A stretch of DNA of 64,000 nucleotides. Source: Marsupella aquatica. Its lineage: Eukaryota; Marchantiophyta. The stretch covers positions 62,001-126,000 of the forward strand of contig OZ316898.1 of assembly GCA_973895155.1 (NCBI GenBank), written 5' to 3'. Numbering within the stretch: the first letter of the stretch is position 1; the number at the start of each line of letters is the position of its first letter. Below the pieces are notes generated by a model, which ran no database searches, was not told where the DNA came from, and saw only the letters and a list, made by a program, of their open reading frames with translations. The translations under genes were made by a program, and so were the position numbers. Positions 53,038-63,000 of this stretch are shown here, piece after piece.

Positions 53038-53522
53038 ATGGCTGAACCTACGCCAAGGGAGGAAAGAGTGATTCAACGGGAGAGAGCTCGTCTGCAGCAG
53101 CTCGCCGGGTGGCATGATACACAGCGACTGAGAGGAGCAGAAAGAGCTGGTAGCTCCAAAGCTGGAAGTGGCGTCGAAGAAGACATACCAGAAGAAGAGT
53201 CGGTAAGGAGAAGTGAGTCTCCAACCGACATGGGGGAACTAGAGGCACGGCCAGACGAGAGGCCAGGGACCAGACTGAGCCAACGGTCGCGCATTCATTA
53301 CAAGGCATTTCATGGGAGAGGAGATGAGGATCCGGACGAATGGTTGGATGATTTCGAGGGAACCGCTACAGCAAATGGAGAATCGGCCATCAAGATGCAG
53401 ATTCTTCCCGGCCTGTTCAAGGGTGAGGCTAGGCCTTGGTACAGAGCCTTGGATGTGGAAGATCAAGCCATATGGAATACTTTCAGATCAATATTTGTCA
53501 AGGAGTTTTGACCCATTGGAAC
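53038..53522 (+). pseudogene. gag: Family-A gag 5' fragment, cut by a head-to-head junction
   Basis: ATG 53038 gives MAEPTPREERVIQRE and the capsid start through LFKGEARPWYRALD. A TGA at 53509-53511 stands where the other copies have CGA (FVKEFRP). The match to gag ends at 53522. After 12 unrelated bases the sequence continues as the opposite strand of another family-A element. Confidence 0.88.
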
Positions 53523-56500
53523 ACGAGTTACTGTCGGTTAACACTCCCGTGGGAATGACCTGATATCCATTGGCCATGTTCAACACTCTTCCAGTCATCT
53601 CCGGTGTTAGACCCCACCCTTTTGCTGTTGAATCAATCATAATACATACCCCTGATCCTCCATCGATGGGTACCCGTAGTAATAATTCTCCTTGAATCAT
53701 TAATGGTAATGCTGGGGCTCCTTGATCTTCTTCTATCATTAGTACGTCGGATCTGGTTGCTACCTTGGGTAATCTTGGCTTGCCGAGAATAGCCTTCCTT
53801 AATTGCTTCCGGAAGTACGGGCTATTTTTCAATAGTTGACCTACTGTTGCCGAGACTCTAGATTCTAGTACATCTTTAGCCAGGTCATAGGGAACAATCG
53901 GCTTCTCCTCTGGTGGTGTCTCCGTCTTGGATTTGGCCAGTTTTGCCACGCTAGTCTCCACAGCTGTTGGGTCCTCCGAAGCAAACAATGCTTTTTCTCG
54001 TTTTACATCCTTGGCAATGGCTTCGGTATTCTCCAGGGTTTCTAATTCTCTTAGTTGTTCCTTAACACTAGCCGTAACAGAGGGGTAGAACAACTTAGGA
54101 TGATCTCGATTGAAGTCGCTATCTTGTGAAGGATTGGGTTCACTGGTGGGCTCATGGCTTACCTGTATTGCCGGAGCCCTCCCTTCTCCTTCCGTTGATA
54201 TTGACGAAGAGTCGATCTTTTCCTCCGTAACCTTCCCTTTATTTTTGGCCAGCCCATCCCACCTTTCCTTCCTTCTGGTAGATCGAGTAGAGACCCGGTA
54301 GCAATCATGATCTAAATCCTCTTCTGAGAAGGTTGATAGGGCTTCGGCCTCATCATCAGATGGTACAAACTCTGCCTCGGCATCCTCTTGCCATCCTAGT
54401 TCGATGTGGTTGATTTGAACTCCTCCGGGGGTAGTACCTGGCGGTAAGACCTTGACCGGCAAAAGTTTATGATTTGCGGCCAGGCCTGCCAACCAAGTAG
54501 GACATTGCCCTAGCATATGACCTTCCTGTCGGCATCCCATACATAGCTGAGCTGGTTGTCCATCACCCTGTTTGCGTGCATTCGGGCATTCTCTAGCAAA
54601 ATGGCCAGGTTGACCACAATTATAGCATGCCGCAAATCTTTGCACACTCGGCCTAGGAGGTACTGACGGGTTCTGAATAATCCGAGGATACATCTCTCCT
54701 GGATTGTTCCTTAACCCTGACCATAGAGATGCAGGTCTGTTGGATAGGTCTCGTGCTCCAGTCTCACTGATGCCGAAAACACTATCAGCGGCATCTCCTA
54801 AAAAGTACTCTACTTCTCCCTGACATGGTCTGATCTCGGCCACATGCCGAACATGATTAGTATTAAGCTTAGGACACGCATCTTTATGGTGTCCGGTTTT
54901 ATAACATAAGGCACACCATACAGAGCTATCCTCCTGTACTACCTTCTTCTTCGGTTTTACCTCTGCAATTATAGCCTTAAGTTGCTCGGTAAGGGCTACG
55001 ATGTTATCTGGTGGCTTAGCCTCCAGCTTGACTTTCGTCTTCCCTCTCCTTCTGCCCTTCCTTTTCCTAGTTTTTTCTTCTTCAGAACTAGAAGATGACT
55101 CACTCTTGCTACTTCCACTATCCGAGCTTGAGTTATCACTTCTAGACTTCTTAGAATGTTTCTTCTTCTTATCTTTTTTCTTATGGGGTGATCCCTCTTC
55201 TGATGAGGAACTCTCAGACTTAAGCTGTTTCTTCCGGCTTGTGATATCTGCATTAATGTATAATTGAATATCCTTAATTGCTTCGGCTAAAGTCTCCGGG
55301 TTCTCCTTCCTAATTGCAAAACTCATCTTCTGTGGCAAAGCATTCACCAACCATTGAAGTTGCATACCTTCAGATGCATTGGTCTTTGTACGTCTTACCA
55401 GTTTCTGAAAGCGTTGCAAGAACTTCCTGAAGGATTTGTTCTCCTTGAACCGAAGTCGTCCCAACTTCAGCACTGCTAGTTCTGAAGTTCCAATGGGTCG
55501 AAACTCCTTAACAAAGAGTGTTTTGAAGATATCCCAGATGGCTTGATCTTCCACATCTAATGCTCTATACCAAGGCCTAGCCTCACCCTTGAACAGGCCG
55601 GGAAGAATCTGCATCTTGATGGCCGATTCTCCATTTGCTGCAGCGGTTCCCTCGAAATCATCCAACCATTCGTCTGGATCCTCATCTCCTCTCCCATGAA
55701 ATGCCTTGTAATGTATGCATGACCATTGGCTCAGTCTGGTCCCTGGCCTCTCGTCTGGCCGTGCCTCTGGTTCCCCCATGTCGGTTGGAGACTCACTTCT
55801 CCTTACCGACTCTTCTTCTGGTATGTCTTCTTCGACGCCACTTCCAGTTTCGGAGCTACTAGCTCTTTCTGCCCCTCTCAGTCGCTGTTGTCACGTCGTA
55901 GGCTTCGGCCTTAACTCAGACTTCAGCTTAGACGGGCACATCCCTCGTAAGTCTGAGGGTTCGGGCAGGAAGGGAAGCACGTAATGCACCTTATTCTCGT
56001 AAACTAGCGCTAAGTGCGCATAATGCTAAATACGGACACCTCCTAGGTATGGTTTGTGTTCCGCCGCCGGAACATACCTTAGTCGATAGCAGGATCGACC
56101 CCGGCTTAAGGGCTTCTAAGCCTTCGTGCTGTCCGCCTTTGATCCGGATTCGATGATACAGGTCCTCAACCCGTGCTCGCAACCACTTACCCGCAGGCTA
56201 CACCCTGTGCACGTCTCGGGTAGTGCGTTCGGCCTGGCGTTGCCACCCATATACGAGAAACCCACACACATATGCGCACACATGCATACAATCTCGATTT
56301 ACACGAAGGAAAATGATGGGAAAGGATTTTACTACAAAGGGAACATATGCGTACACTTAGTTGACACGACAGCCCTGGAATGAACAGGTTCAAGGCCGAG
56401 GGTGCACACTACAACGGAGCCCGGCTCCGCACTCGCCCGGCGAGCTTAGTCCTACCCCCTCCCCTTGGTACTCTGTCATTCCCAGAGGTCGGGACTCCCC

Positions 56501-56790
56501 GCATATCCCGCGGATGTCCGACTCTGAAACTAAAAAAACCCCCCCCCTTGCCTCTACCGAGGGGTGCACTAAATACTAAGAGCCGAGGGACGGGGTGTCC
56601 TCTCGCCGAAGATTCGCTGACTAAGGTCCTAACTAAGCTGACAGTCAGGCCGGAAAACGACTGTGTCTTATTAGAAGATCCTAATCTACGCAGGCTGGAC
56701 AGCAGGGCAGTGCTGCTGTACCTAAGGCAGGTGCCTGTCCCAAGAGCCTGACTAAGCCAATCCTAATCCTAATCTATTCCTACTCCGCCG

Positions 56791-58266
56791 CTAATGCCTG
56801 GCACGCTTGCCAGAGCCGCCCGAATAGGAACGGCCATCCCGCTGCCTTCGAAGCCTGTCATTGTCCGCTTTGAGGAGCTGGACCTTGTCCAGCAGAGATT
56901 CGTTCTCTCGCCTCGCCGCGTCCGTCTCCTCTGCTGCCTCCTGACATGCCTCCTCCAGCTGCTGGGCGTCGCTCGTCAGTTTACCCGCCAGCTGGTCCTG
57001 CTTCTCGGCCTCGGTTTGGAGCCGCGCCATCTCGGCCTGCAGCGTGGCTATCTCCGTCGTGTCCCGTTGGGCTCGCTCCTCGGCCTCCTCCAGGTCTTTC
57101 TGCCAGGTGACAACTTGTTTCTTCAAACTGTCAATCTGGTTCCGGAGTCGTGTAATCTCGGCCTCGTTCCCAGCTTTGGCCTGTTCGGCTAGGGCGGTAA
57201 GAGCGTACGCCTTTGCTAACAACTCATCGGCGGCTGCAACCTTGGGTCGTAGTTGCAGAAGCTCAGCCTCTTGAGCCACCACTTCGTTCTTTAGGTACAC
57301 ATACTCCACCCGGTACCGCTCTATCCTCTGAAGGGCCTCCGACTGGGCCCGACCTACCTTTACGGCGACAACCAACTCCTGATTGAAGAAACAGGCTACC
57401 TTCCGGGCCATGAACTCCCCGGTATCCCGGGCAATTTGATGAGAGAAATCTCCCAGAAGCCCGTCCAGAAACGTACCCTGTACGAAGAGTTCCGGGTGGT
57501 CCAAGTTGTGCCTGTCCGGATTTGGGCACGGGCAGACATCAACACGCGCAGGGGCCGGGGCAGTGACGTCCAGCCCTGGGGACATAACGTTGGAAGGGGC
57601 TGGAGTGTCCTCCTGCAGCAATGTCCGGTTCTCCGGAATTGCCATCGGTGGGTCCTTGGGAGACCCGGGTTCGGGTAAGACCTCTGCCGTACCAACTTCT
57701 GTACTTAGCCTGACTAGTTGGGTCGCATCAACGGTTGCGACGACCGACCCCTCCGGCGCCTCCTCGGTTACGATTACAGCTATTTGTGGAGGTGGGGTGG
57801 GTGAAGCTGGCGTGTCCATTGGACTTCGGGCCTTGGGTTGGGGCCGTCTCTCCAATGCCGGAAAAACCCACCTAGTTGGGACCAGCTTTGTAACGTTGAT
57901 GCGGGGAAGGGTTCGTCGATCAAACCGGGCATACCACTCAAGAATGATTTCGATGTGGCTAGCGAAATACGCCTTCCCGCCAATGTACAGTGTCTTCCTT
58001 CGCCGCTCCATCTCTTCATGGAATTTCTTAGCGAAGTACGACGCCCATTTCCTAGGTCGATAGTTCTCGACCTGGATAACCTGGGCGGCGGAGATCTCCC
58101 CCCGGGGTTCCATCATGTGGAGAGCGTACCTTTGGAACTCCAGCCGCTCAGCTATCTCAGGCATGAGGCAGGTCCTCATCACGAACCCGTTGTCTACTGC
58201 TCCTTCTGAGGGAAAACTTGAAGATTGGTACTTGGCCCCCTTGCCCCTGGGAGCCCGTGATTCCAC
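56791..58266 (-). CDS. LTR-encoded protein of family B, C-terminal open part (491 codons)
   Basis: This frame is open from ATG 58266 to a stop at 56791. It reads MESRAPRGKGAKYQSSSFPS, an alpha-rich region (YFAKKFHEEMERRRKTLYIG), a Pro/Thr-rich linker, then a long coiled coil with a basic end (SGGSGKRARH). It directly follows the 58267-58995 frame after a TGA also present in the other family-B LTR. Thus either these are two ORFs, or a shared nonsense change, an unseen intron or readthrough joins them. Function unknown; the layout parallels the family-A LTR protein. Confidence 0.65.
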   Translation of the reverse strand: MESRAPRGKGAKYQSSSFPSEGAVDNGFVMRTCLMPEIAERLEFQRYALHMMEPRGEISAAQVIQVENYRPRKWASYFAKKFHEEMERRRKTLYIGGKAYFASHIEIILEWYARFDRRTLPRINVTKLVPTRWVFPALERRPQPKARSPMDTPASPTPPPQIAVIVTEEAPEGSVVATVDATQLVRLSTEVGTAEVLPEPGSPKDPPMAIPENRTLLQEDTPAPSNVMSPGLDVTAPAPARVDVCPCPNPDRHNLDHPELFVQGTFLDGLLGDFSHQIARDTGEFMARKVACFFNQELVVAVKVGRAQSEALQRIERYRVEYVYLKNEVVAQEAELLQLRPKVAAADELLAKAYALTALAEQAKAGNEAEITRLRNQIDSLKKQVVTWQKDLEEAEERAQRDTTEIATLQAEMARLQTEAEKQDQLAGKLTSDAQQLEEACQEAAEETDAARRENESLLDKVQLLKADNDRLRRQRDGRSYSGGSGKRARH

Positions 58267-58995
58267 TCAATGGTCACCTTCGGGTAACCCAAAGATCATC
58301 TTGAGCCGTTCTTCTGTGAGGGATATATTCCTTCCCCGTAGCCGAGTCTGTTGACGTACGTCGTCATAATTCTTGACGAATTCTGTCATGTCCTCCCCGT
58401 AGTACCTGCAAGTGTTCCAGGGGAGAGAGGTGAGGTGCTCAAATCCCTGAGTCTTCAGGTACACCGCATGCTTGGGATGGAGGATGTTGCTATGAACGTT
58501 TTCCCCCATGCGGTGCATCGTCACCTTGGCTACGGCTACCATGGCCAACGGTAACCCGGATGCAGTGGCGGATTCCTTCCTCTTCTTTCCCCGTGACTGA
58601 CTCGGGGAAGGTGATACTTCCCCATCCTCCCGATCGGGCCTGGGGAGTGCCACTGCGGTTGGTAACGGGCCCGGGGCGGCCACGGTCACCATGTTGTCTG
58701 CTGGGGCCGCTCCTGGGGTCAGAGCAGGGGGTGGGGACGATATAGTGTCGGCCCCCTGAGCGCTTGTTCCTCTGGGCCGCCTGGTCAAGGGTGGGGTATC
58801 CTCGTCGTCATCGCTAAGATCCACAGCGTTGATGACGGAGCGTACCTGTGCTGACTGGGTGATAGGTGGTGGGGTTTGGCTAGGCTGCGGCTGAGGCTGA
58901 AGCTGAGCCTGAGGTTGAGGCTGGGGTTGCATGGGCACGGGTACGGGTACGGGCCCGGCTGAGTTGGTCATGTTGGTTGATGGCCGAGTTCCCAT
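58267..58995 (-). pseudogene. LTR-encoded protein of family B, N-terminal part
   Basis: Open from a Met at 58995: a Pro/Gln-rich segment, an acidic motif (INAVDLSDDDEDTPPLTRR), a basic patch and SLTEERLKMIFGLPEGDH before the TGA. Upstream, the original start (MSHTILSSS, ATG at about 59440) is still readable, but TGA codons (one near 59288) and other changes break it. Confidence 0.6.
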
Positions 58996-59538
58996 GAAGC
59001 TCTGCAGGTGCTGGTAGAAGTTCTCCGAAGCGAGTGCGGACGCTCTTGTCGAACGGTTGGTACTGGACTCGCCGTTAATGACAGCCCGAACCTGGGCAGG
59101 GATGTGGTTGAAGTGATGTCGCTACAGGTCGATTGTACCCGGGATATTGAAGACCTCGTCCGGAAGCCAAAGCAATGCTTCCCAGAACCCGATATATTTG
59201 TCTCCGTTGAAGAAGTACCCAGATACCTTTGCTGGTCGGTAAAGCTCGCTTTGAGACGGGTAGTCAAAGTTAAGGACGTAGTGGTGTCATCCTGCTAGGC
59301 GGATGGCTCTCTTGTATTCGTGTTCGATTTCGTATCGGCGCGGGTTGGCGTGTTTCAATGAATCGGCCAAGTGCCTTCCGGTAGATAGGAACTGCGTCCA
59401 AAATCGAATGGCCGAGCTGGAGAGGATCGTGTGCGACATTCAGAGAAGATAGTAGTGGCGACCTAGAGAGAACGAGAGAGCTGGGGTCGAAGCTGGCGCG
59501 TGGACTGATGGACTGGTGCACTACAAAGGGTTGGCTCC

Positions 59539-59547
59539 CCTTTTATA
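59539..59547 (-). promoter_or_regulatory. TATA box in the family-B solo LTR
   Basis: TATAAAAGG on the minus strand, conserved with 42716-42724 and about 100 bp upstream of the original LTR ORF start. Confidence 0.6.
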
Positions 59548-60039
59548 CTTTGAGGGCTTGTTGGTCTCCGACGTCTCCTCGACGCCCATAGGCTGAACCG
59601 CTCACACTTGTGGTGTACCGGCCACTCCGCCGGTCTGAGTCAGCGTGCGTCAGCGGCCGCTTCCTTAAGTTCGTTATACGGACCCGAGGGAGGGGCCCTT
59701 CCACGCTTGTAACCCGGGTGTGCGAATAGCGACCCGCCGCCAGCCCGAACCTGAAGTCCCCCTTATTGCCTAATGATGTCCTACCCTTAATGATTACCTA
59801 AATACTGTCGTTATGCTAATAATAGCGGCCTAAGACCCTTCTAACGCGCGTGCCGAGCGCAGTTAGACTGAATCACTCATTAACCGCCGTACCGGCGGTG
59901 TCACAGCTGTGTATCATGCCACCCGACGAGCTGCTGCAGTCGAGCTCTCTCCCGTTGAATCACTCTTTCTTCCCTTGGCGTAAGGTCAATCATTACCTAC
60001 GCTTCCGTTCTAACTTCATATCTCACGGCCTGAAGAAAT

Positions 60040-60059
60040 GCCCCCTCCATCTAGCGCCA
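60040..60059 (-). other. Primer-binding site of the minus-strand family-A element
   Basis: The minus strand reads TGGCGCTAGATGGAGGGGGC, starting four bases after the LTR end at 60064. Confidence 0.8.
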
Positions 60060-60063
60060 AAAA

Positions 60064-63000
60064 TGTGGTGCGTCCCATGGCTCCCTAAACCCAAGAAACC
60101 CCCCAACTCAAGCCGATTCCCGCAGGTTTCGCGCTTGGCGAGGCCATTTCCGCGGCTTAGCGGCATGGGACGCTGCTAACCTTCTACTACTACTATTAAC
60201 ATTTTACACACATATACTGGACAGATCCTTCATCGGGTCATGAGATACGTAGCCGGCCTAATCTAGGCCTTCCCTCGTCTTCCCCTCCGTCTTGTTAGGT
60301 ATGTTTGGATTCCGCCGCCGGAATGATCCCCAATAGGCTTGGTTAAGCCGCTAAGACCTCTCTCAGCTTGACACATCCAACTCTCACTCCCCTGCTTACT
60401 TTCCTTCCTTCTGGTTGATGTGGGCACTCTTCACACAAGTTAATGCGACACACAAATAGCAAAATGACTCATTCTGACTGAGTCATACCATGCACTTGCC
60501 ATACAAACAGTACATCTCATACACAAGCTCTGCGAACTAAGCCGTGAGGCCAACTCTATTCAGCTCTTAGGCATGAGGAAACATGAATATACACAAGGGT
60601 CACTGTATGACTAACCGAGAGCTTCTCACGCCTCCTCCCACTCACGCCTCCTCCCTCCACGTCCGCCCTCCCTAAAAGGAACGGCGCCCTTGCACCGTCA
60701 CGACACCGGTGGTGGATCCTTAATGGACGCCCCCAACGCTTCCTCCTCAGCCATTGCCGTAGGTTCATTCTCTGACAGATTACCTGCCCTTGACTGAGTC
60801 AACTCTCCATCGGCCTGACTGGGTCCACCATCGGCGTTGGCATCGGGTCGGGAATCGGTTACGGCCTCAGCCCCGGCTACGGTCTCCCCGGCCTGCTCAA
60901 GAGGCAGATCTGGGATACCGGCCTCATTACTGAGTAGTTCGGCTTGGGCCGCACCACCCCCACCTGTGATGATAGCGGGATCTATTGCCGTATTCATGCC
61001 GGAGGATGGTGCTGGGTCTACCTCCTTGGTCACCACGGCTTGTGGAGTCGGATTACTCCTTGACCTTGAAGGTTTCCGCTTCTTCTTCTTTTCTGGTTCG
61101 GCAGCTGGTCCCTTCCCCTTCCCACTTACTTCCGGCACTGGTGCAGGTGGCGCGGCTTTTTCTTCGGCTAGTACCACTCCTGGTAACTTGGTTGCCCCAA
61201 TTGGAGTTGGGCCTGATGAAGACAAGCACTTAAATACTGCGGCTTGTTTCTTCAGCCGCTCCGTTTGGTTGTTGGCCCGCCGCTGGAGGTTCTCCATCTT
61301 CCTCGTGATTTCCTCCAACTCCTCCTGGGTCTCATCCAGGTCCTTGCGCGCCTCCTCTAGTTCCTTCTGGGCTTCCTCCCGTTCTTGTTTCAAGGTAGTC
61401 CTCTCCTCCCGGGTTGCTCTTAGCTCCTTGTCGAGCTCTGCAATGATGACAGACTCCATCTGGTTCATCTTGGCGTAAGTCTGATCGAGCATCTCGTCCT
61501 TCTCCCTTAGGTCGGCCTTGAAGCTGGCCGTCAGGGACGCAAGCTCCTGCTGCAGCGCCATAATCCCTTGATAGGATTTCCCTAACTCGGCCTCCTTCTG
61601 CTCAAGGGCTCCGCGGATTTTCTCAAGCTCCCCCTTCAACGCCCATTCCTTTCTTTGGGTCTCCGCCATGGCCCGGCTGTTGGCTGTTATGTGGGCCTCC
61701 TTTGTTTTCTTCAGCTCTCGCTTCCACTTCTCCCTCTCTTTGATCGTATCGGCCAACTCTCCCTGCGTCTGAGTCAGTTTATCTTTGATATTCTGATTAT
61801 CAGCCTGCGTGGTGTCCAACTGCCCCTGCATGATGTTCAGCTCATGCCGTTTAATCCGCAGTTCATCTTGGGCTTTCTTGGCCGCCCTTAGATCTTCAAT
61901 CTCGGCTTCCATCCTCCTAAGCCGCCGAATGACCTCGTCCTTCTTGCTTCTCTCTAAGGCCACCGCTTCTTCTAATTGGTGCTTCTCCAACTGCTCCCTA
62001 TGGAAAAAGGGTCCTACCTCCAACTCCTCTCCAAAGATGCCGAGCACAAGTTCCCCACACATCTCACCATACTCCATGGCTCTATTCTTAGCGTAGGTGG
62101 AGTAAGTAGAAGTGATCGGCATCGCCCATCGCGGCCTCTGCTCCCAAGCCGTCTTGCGGATCTCTTCAATCGTGGCTAGAGGTTTGCTTCCTTTTTCGGC
62201 TAGCCGCCTGATGTCCTCCGGCCAATCTCCTCCTGGTAAATCCTTTTCCCTAGCCAGGGCTGCCTCCTCTTCCTGCCTGATTCGCTCCTGAAATTCCTGC
62301 ACCGTCTGTTTTATGCCGTCAAAGCTTGGGGGAGCAACATCTGGTGGGGGAGACTCAGGGCTACTCTGCTGGTTGGGGTCCCCTCGCACTACCCTTGGAA
62401 GTGTGGGGACAAACCGGCCACAGGTCCTTACTCCTGGAACGTGATGGTCCGACCCATAGCCGGAATTATCATGGCTGCAGTCCTCCACTGCCTCCTCTAC
62501 TTCTTGGATGTCCGGCTTCTCCCTCTCCTCTTCGTCGGTAGGAGCTTCAGGCAATTCTGCCTCAGATTCGGAGCTTGAGACTCCCACATACATTCGAACA
62601 CCTGGCTTGGATTCCGGCCTGATTCTCTCCTTGTCTCCAGCAAAGGGGTTTTCTCTTGTGAGCCGGTGTAGGCCTACCTCTGTAGTAGTGTCCTGCATTG
62701 TTGCCGTTGCCGTTGTCGTTGCCGATGCCGATCTCTTTTCTTTCTCCAATAGTTTCAGCAGACTCTGCATGCCTGGTTGCTGCATCGGCAAGTCCTCCTT
62801 CCTGGGCCTAAACACCTGCTCGATCGTAGGGCTAACAGGTGGTTGAGGCTTCTCAGCCAACGGCCTCGGCGTTGGAGCTTCCTCGGGTGCCCTTACCTGC
62901 AGGGGAAGTATTGGGGCAAAAGTCTGACCTCTCGCATACCGGCACAACAGCGGCATGTGATAGCCAAGCCGCGACACGCTCCCCATGCCGATTACCTGCT

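Larger units (their letters stand above)
55889..59905 (-). mobile_element. Family-B solo LTR
   Basis: 4,017 bp. On the minus strand it begins TGTGACACCGCCGG and ends GACGTGACA. GCTGT at 55884-55888 and 59906-59910 is the target duplication, and the interrupted gag reads on across it. A TATA box lies at 59539-59547 and the hairpin near 56063-56076. It arose by recombination between the two LTRs of a full element, leaving one. Confidence 0.95.
53535..59993 (-). pseudogene. gag-pro: Family-A gag-protease on the minus strand, split by a family-B solo LTR
   Basis: Gag starts at ATG 59993 and runs to 59906. The family-B solo LTR 55889-59905 follows, then gag resumes at 55888. Downstream of the insertion the frame is uninterrupted to 53535: capsid, Lys/Ser linker, three CCHC knuckles and the protease box IDGGSGVCIMI, ending after GYQVIPTGVLT at the junction. 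RT, RNase H and integrase are missing. It is the best gag-protease reading frame in the window and shows that gag and protease are normally one frame in this family. Confidence 0.9.
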
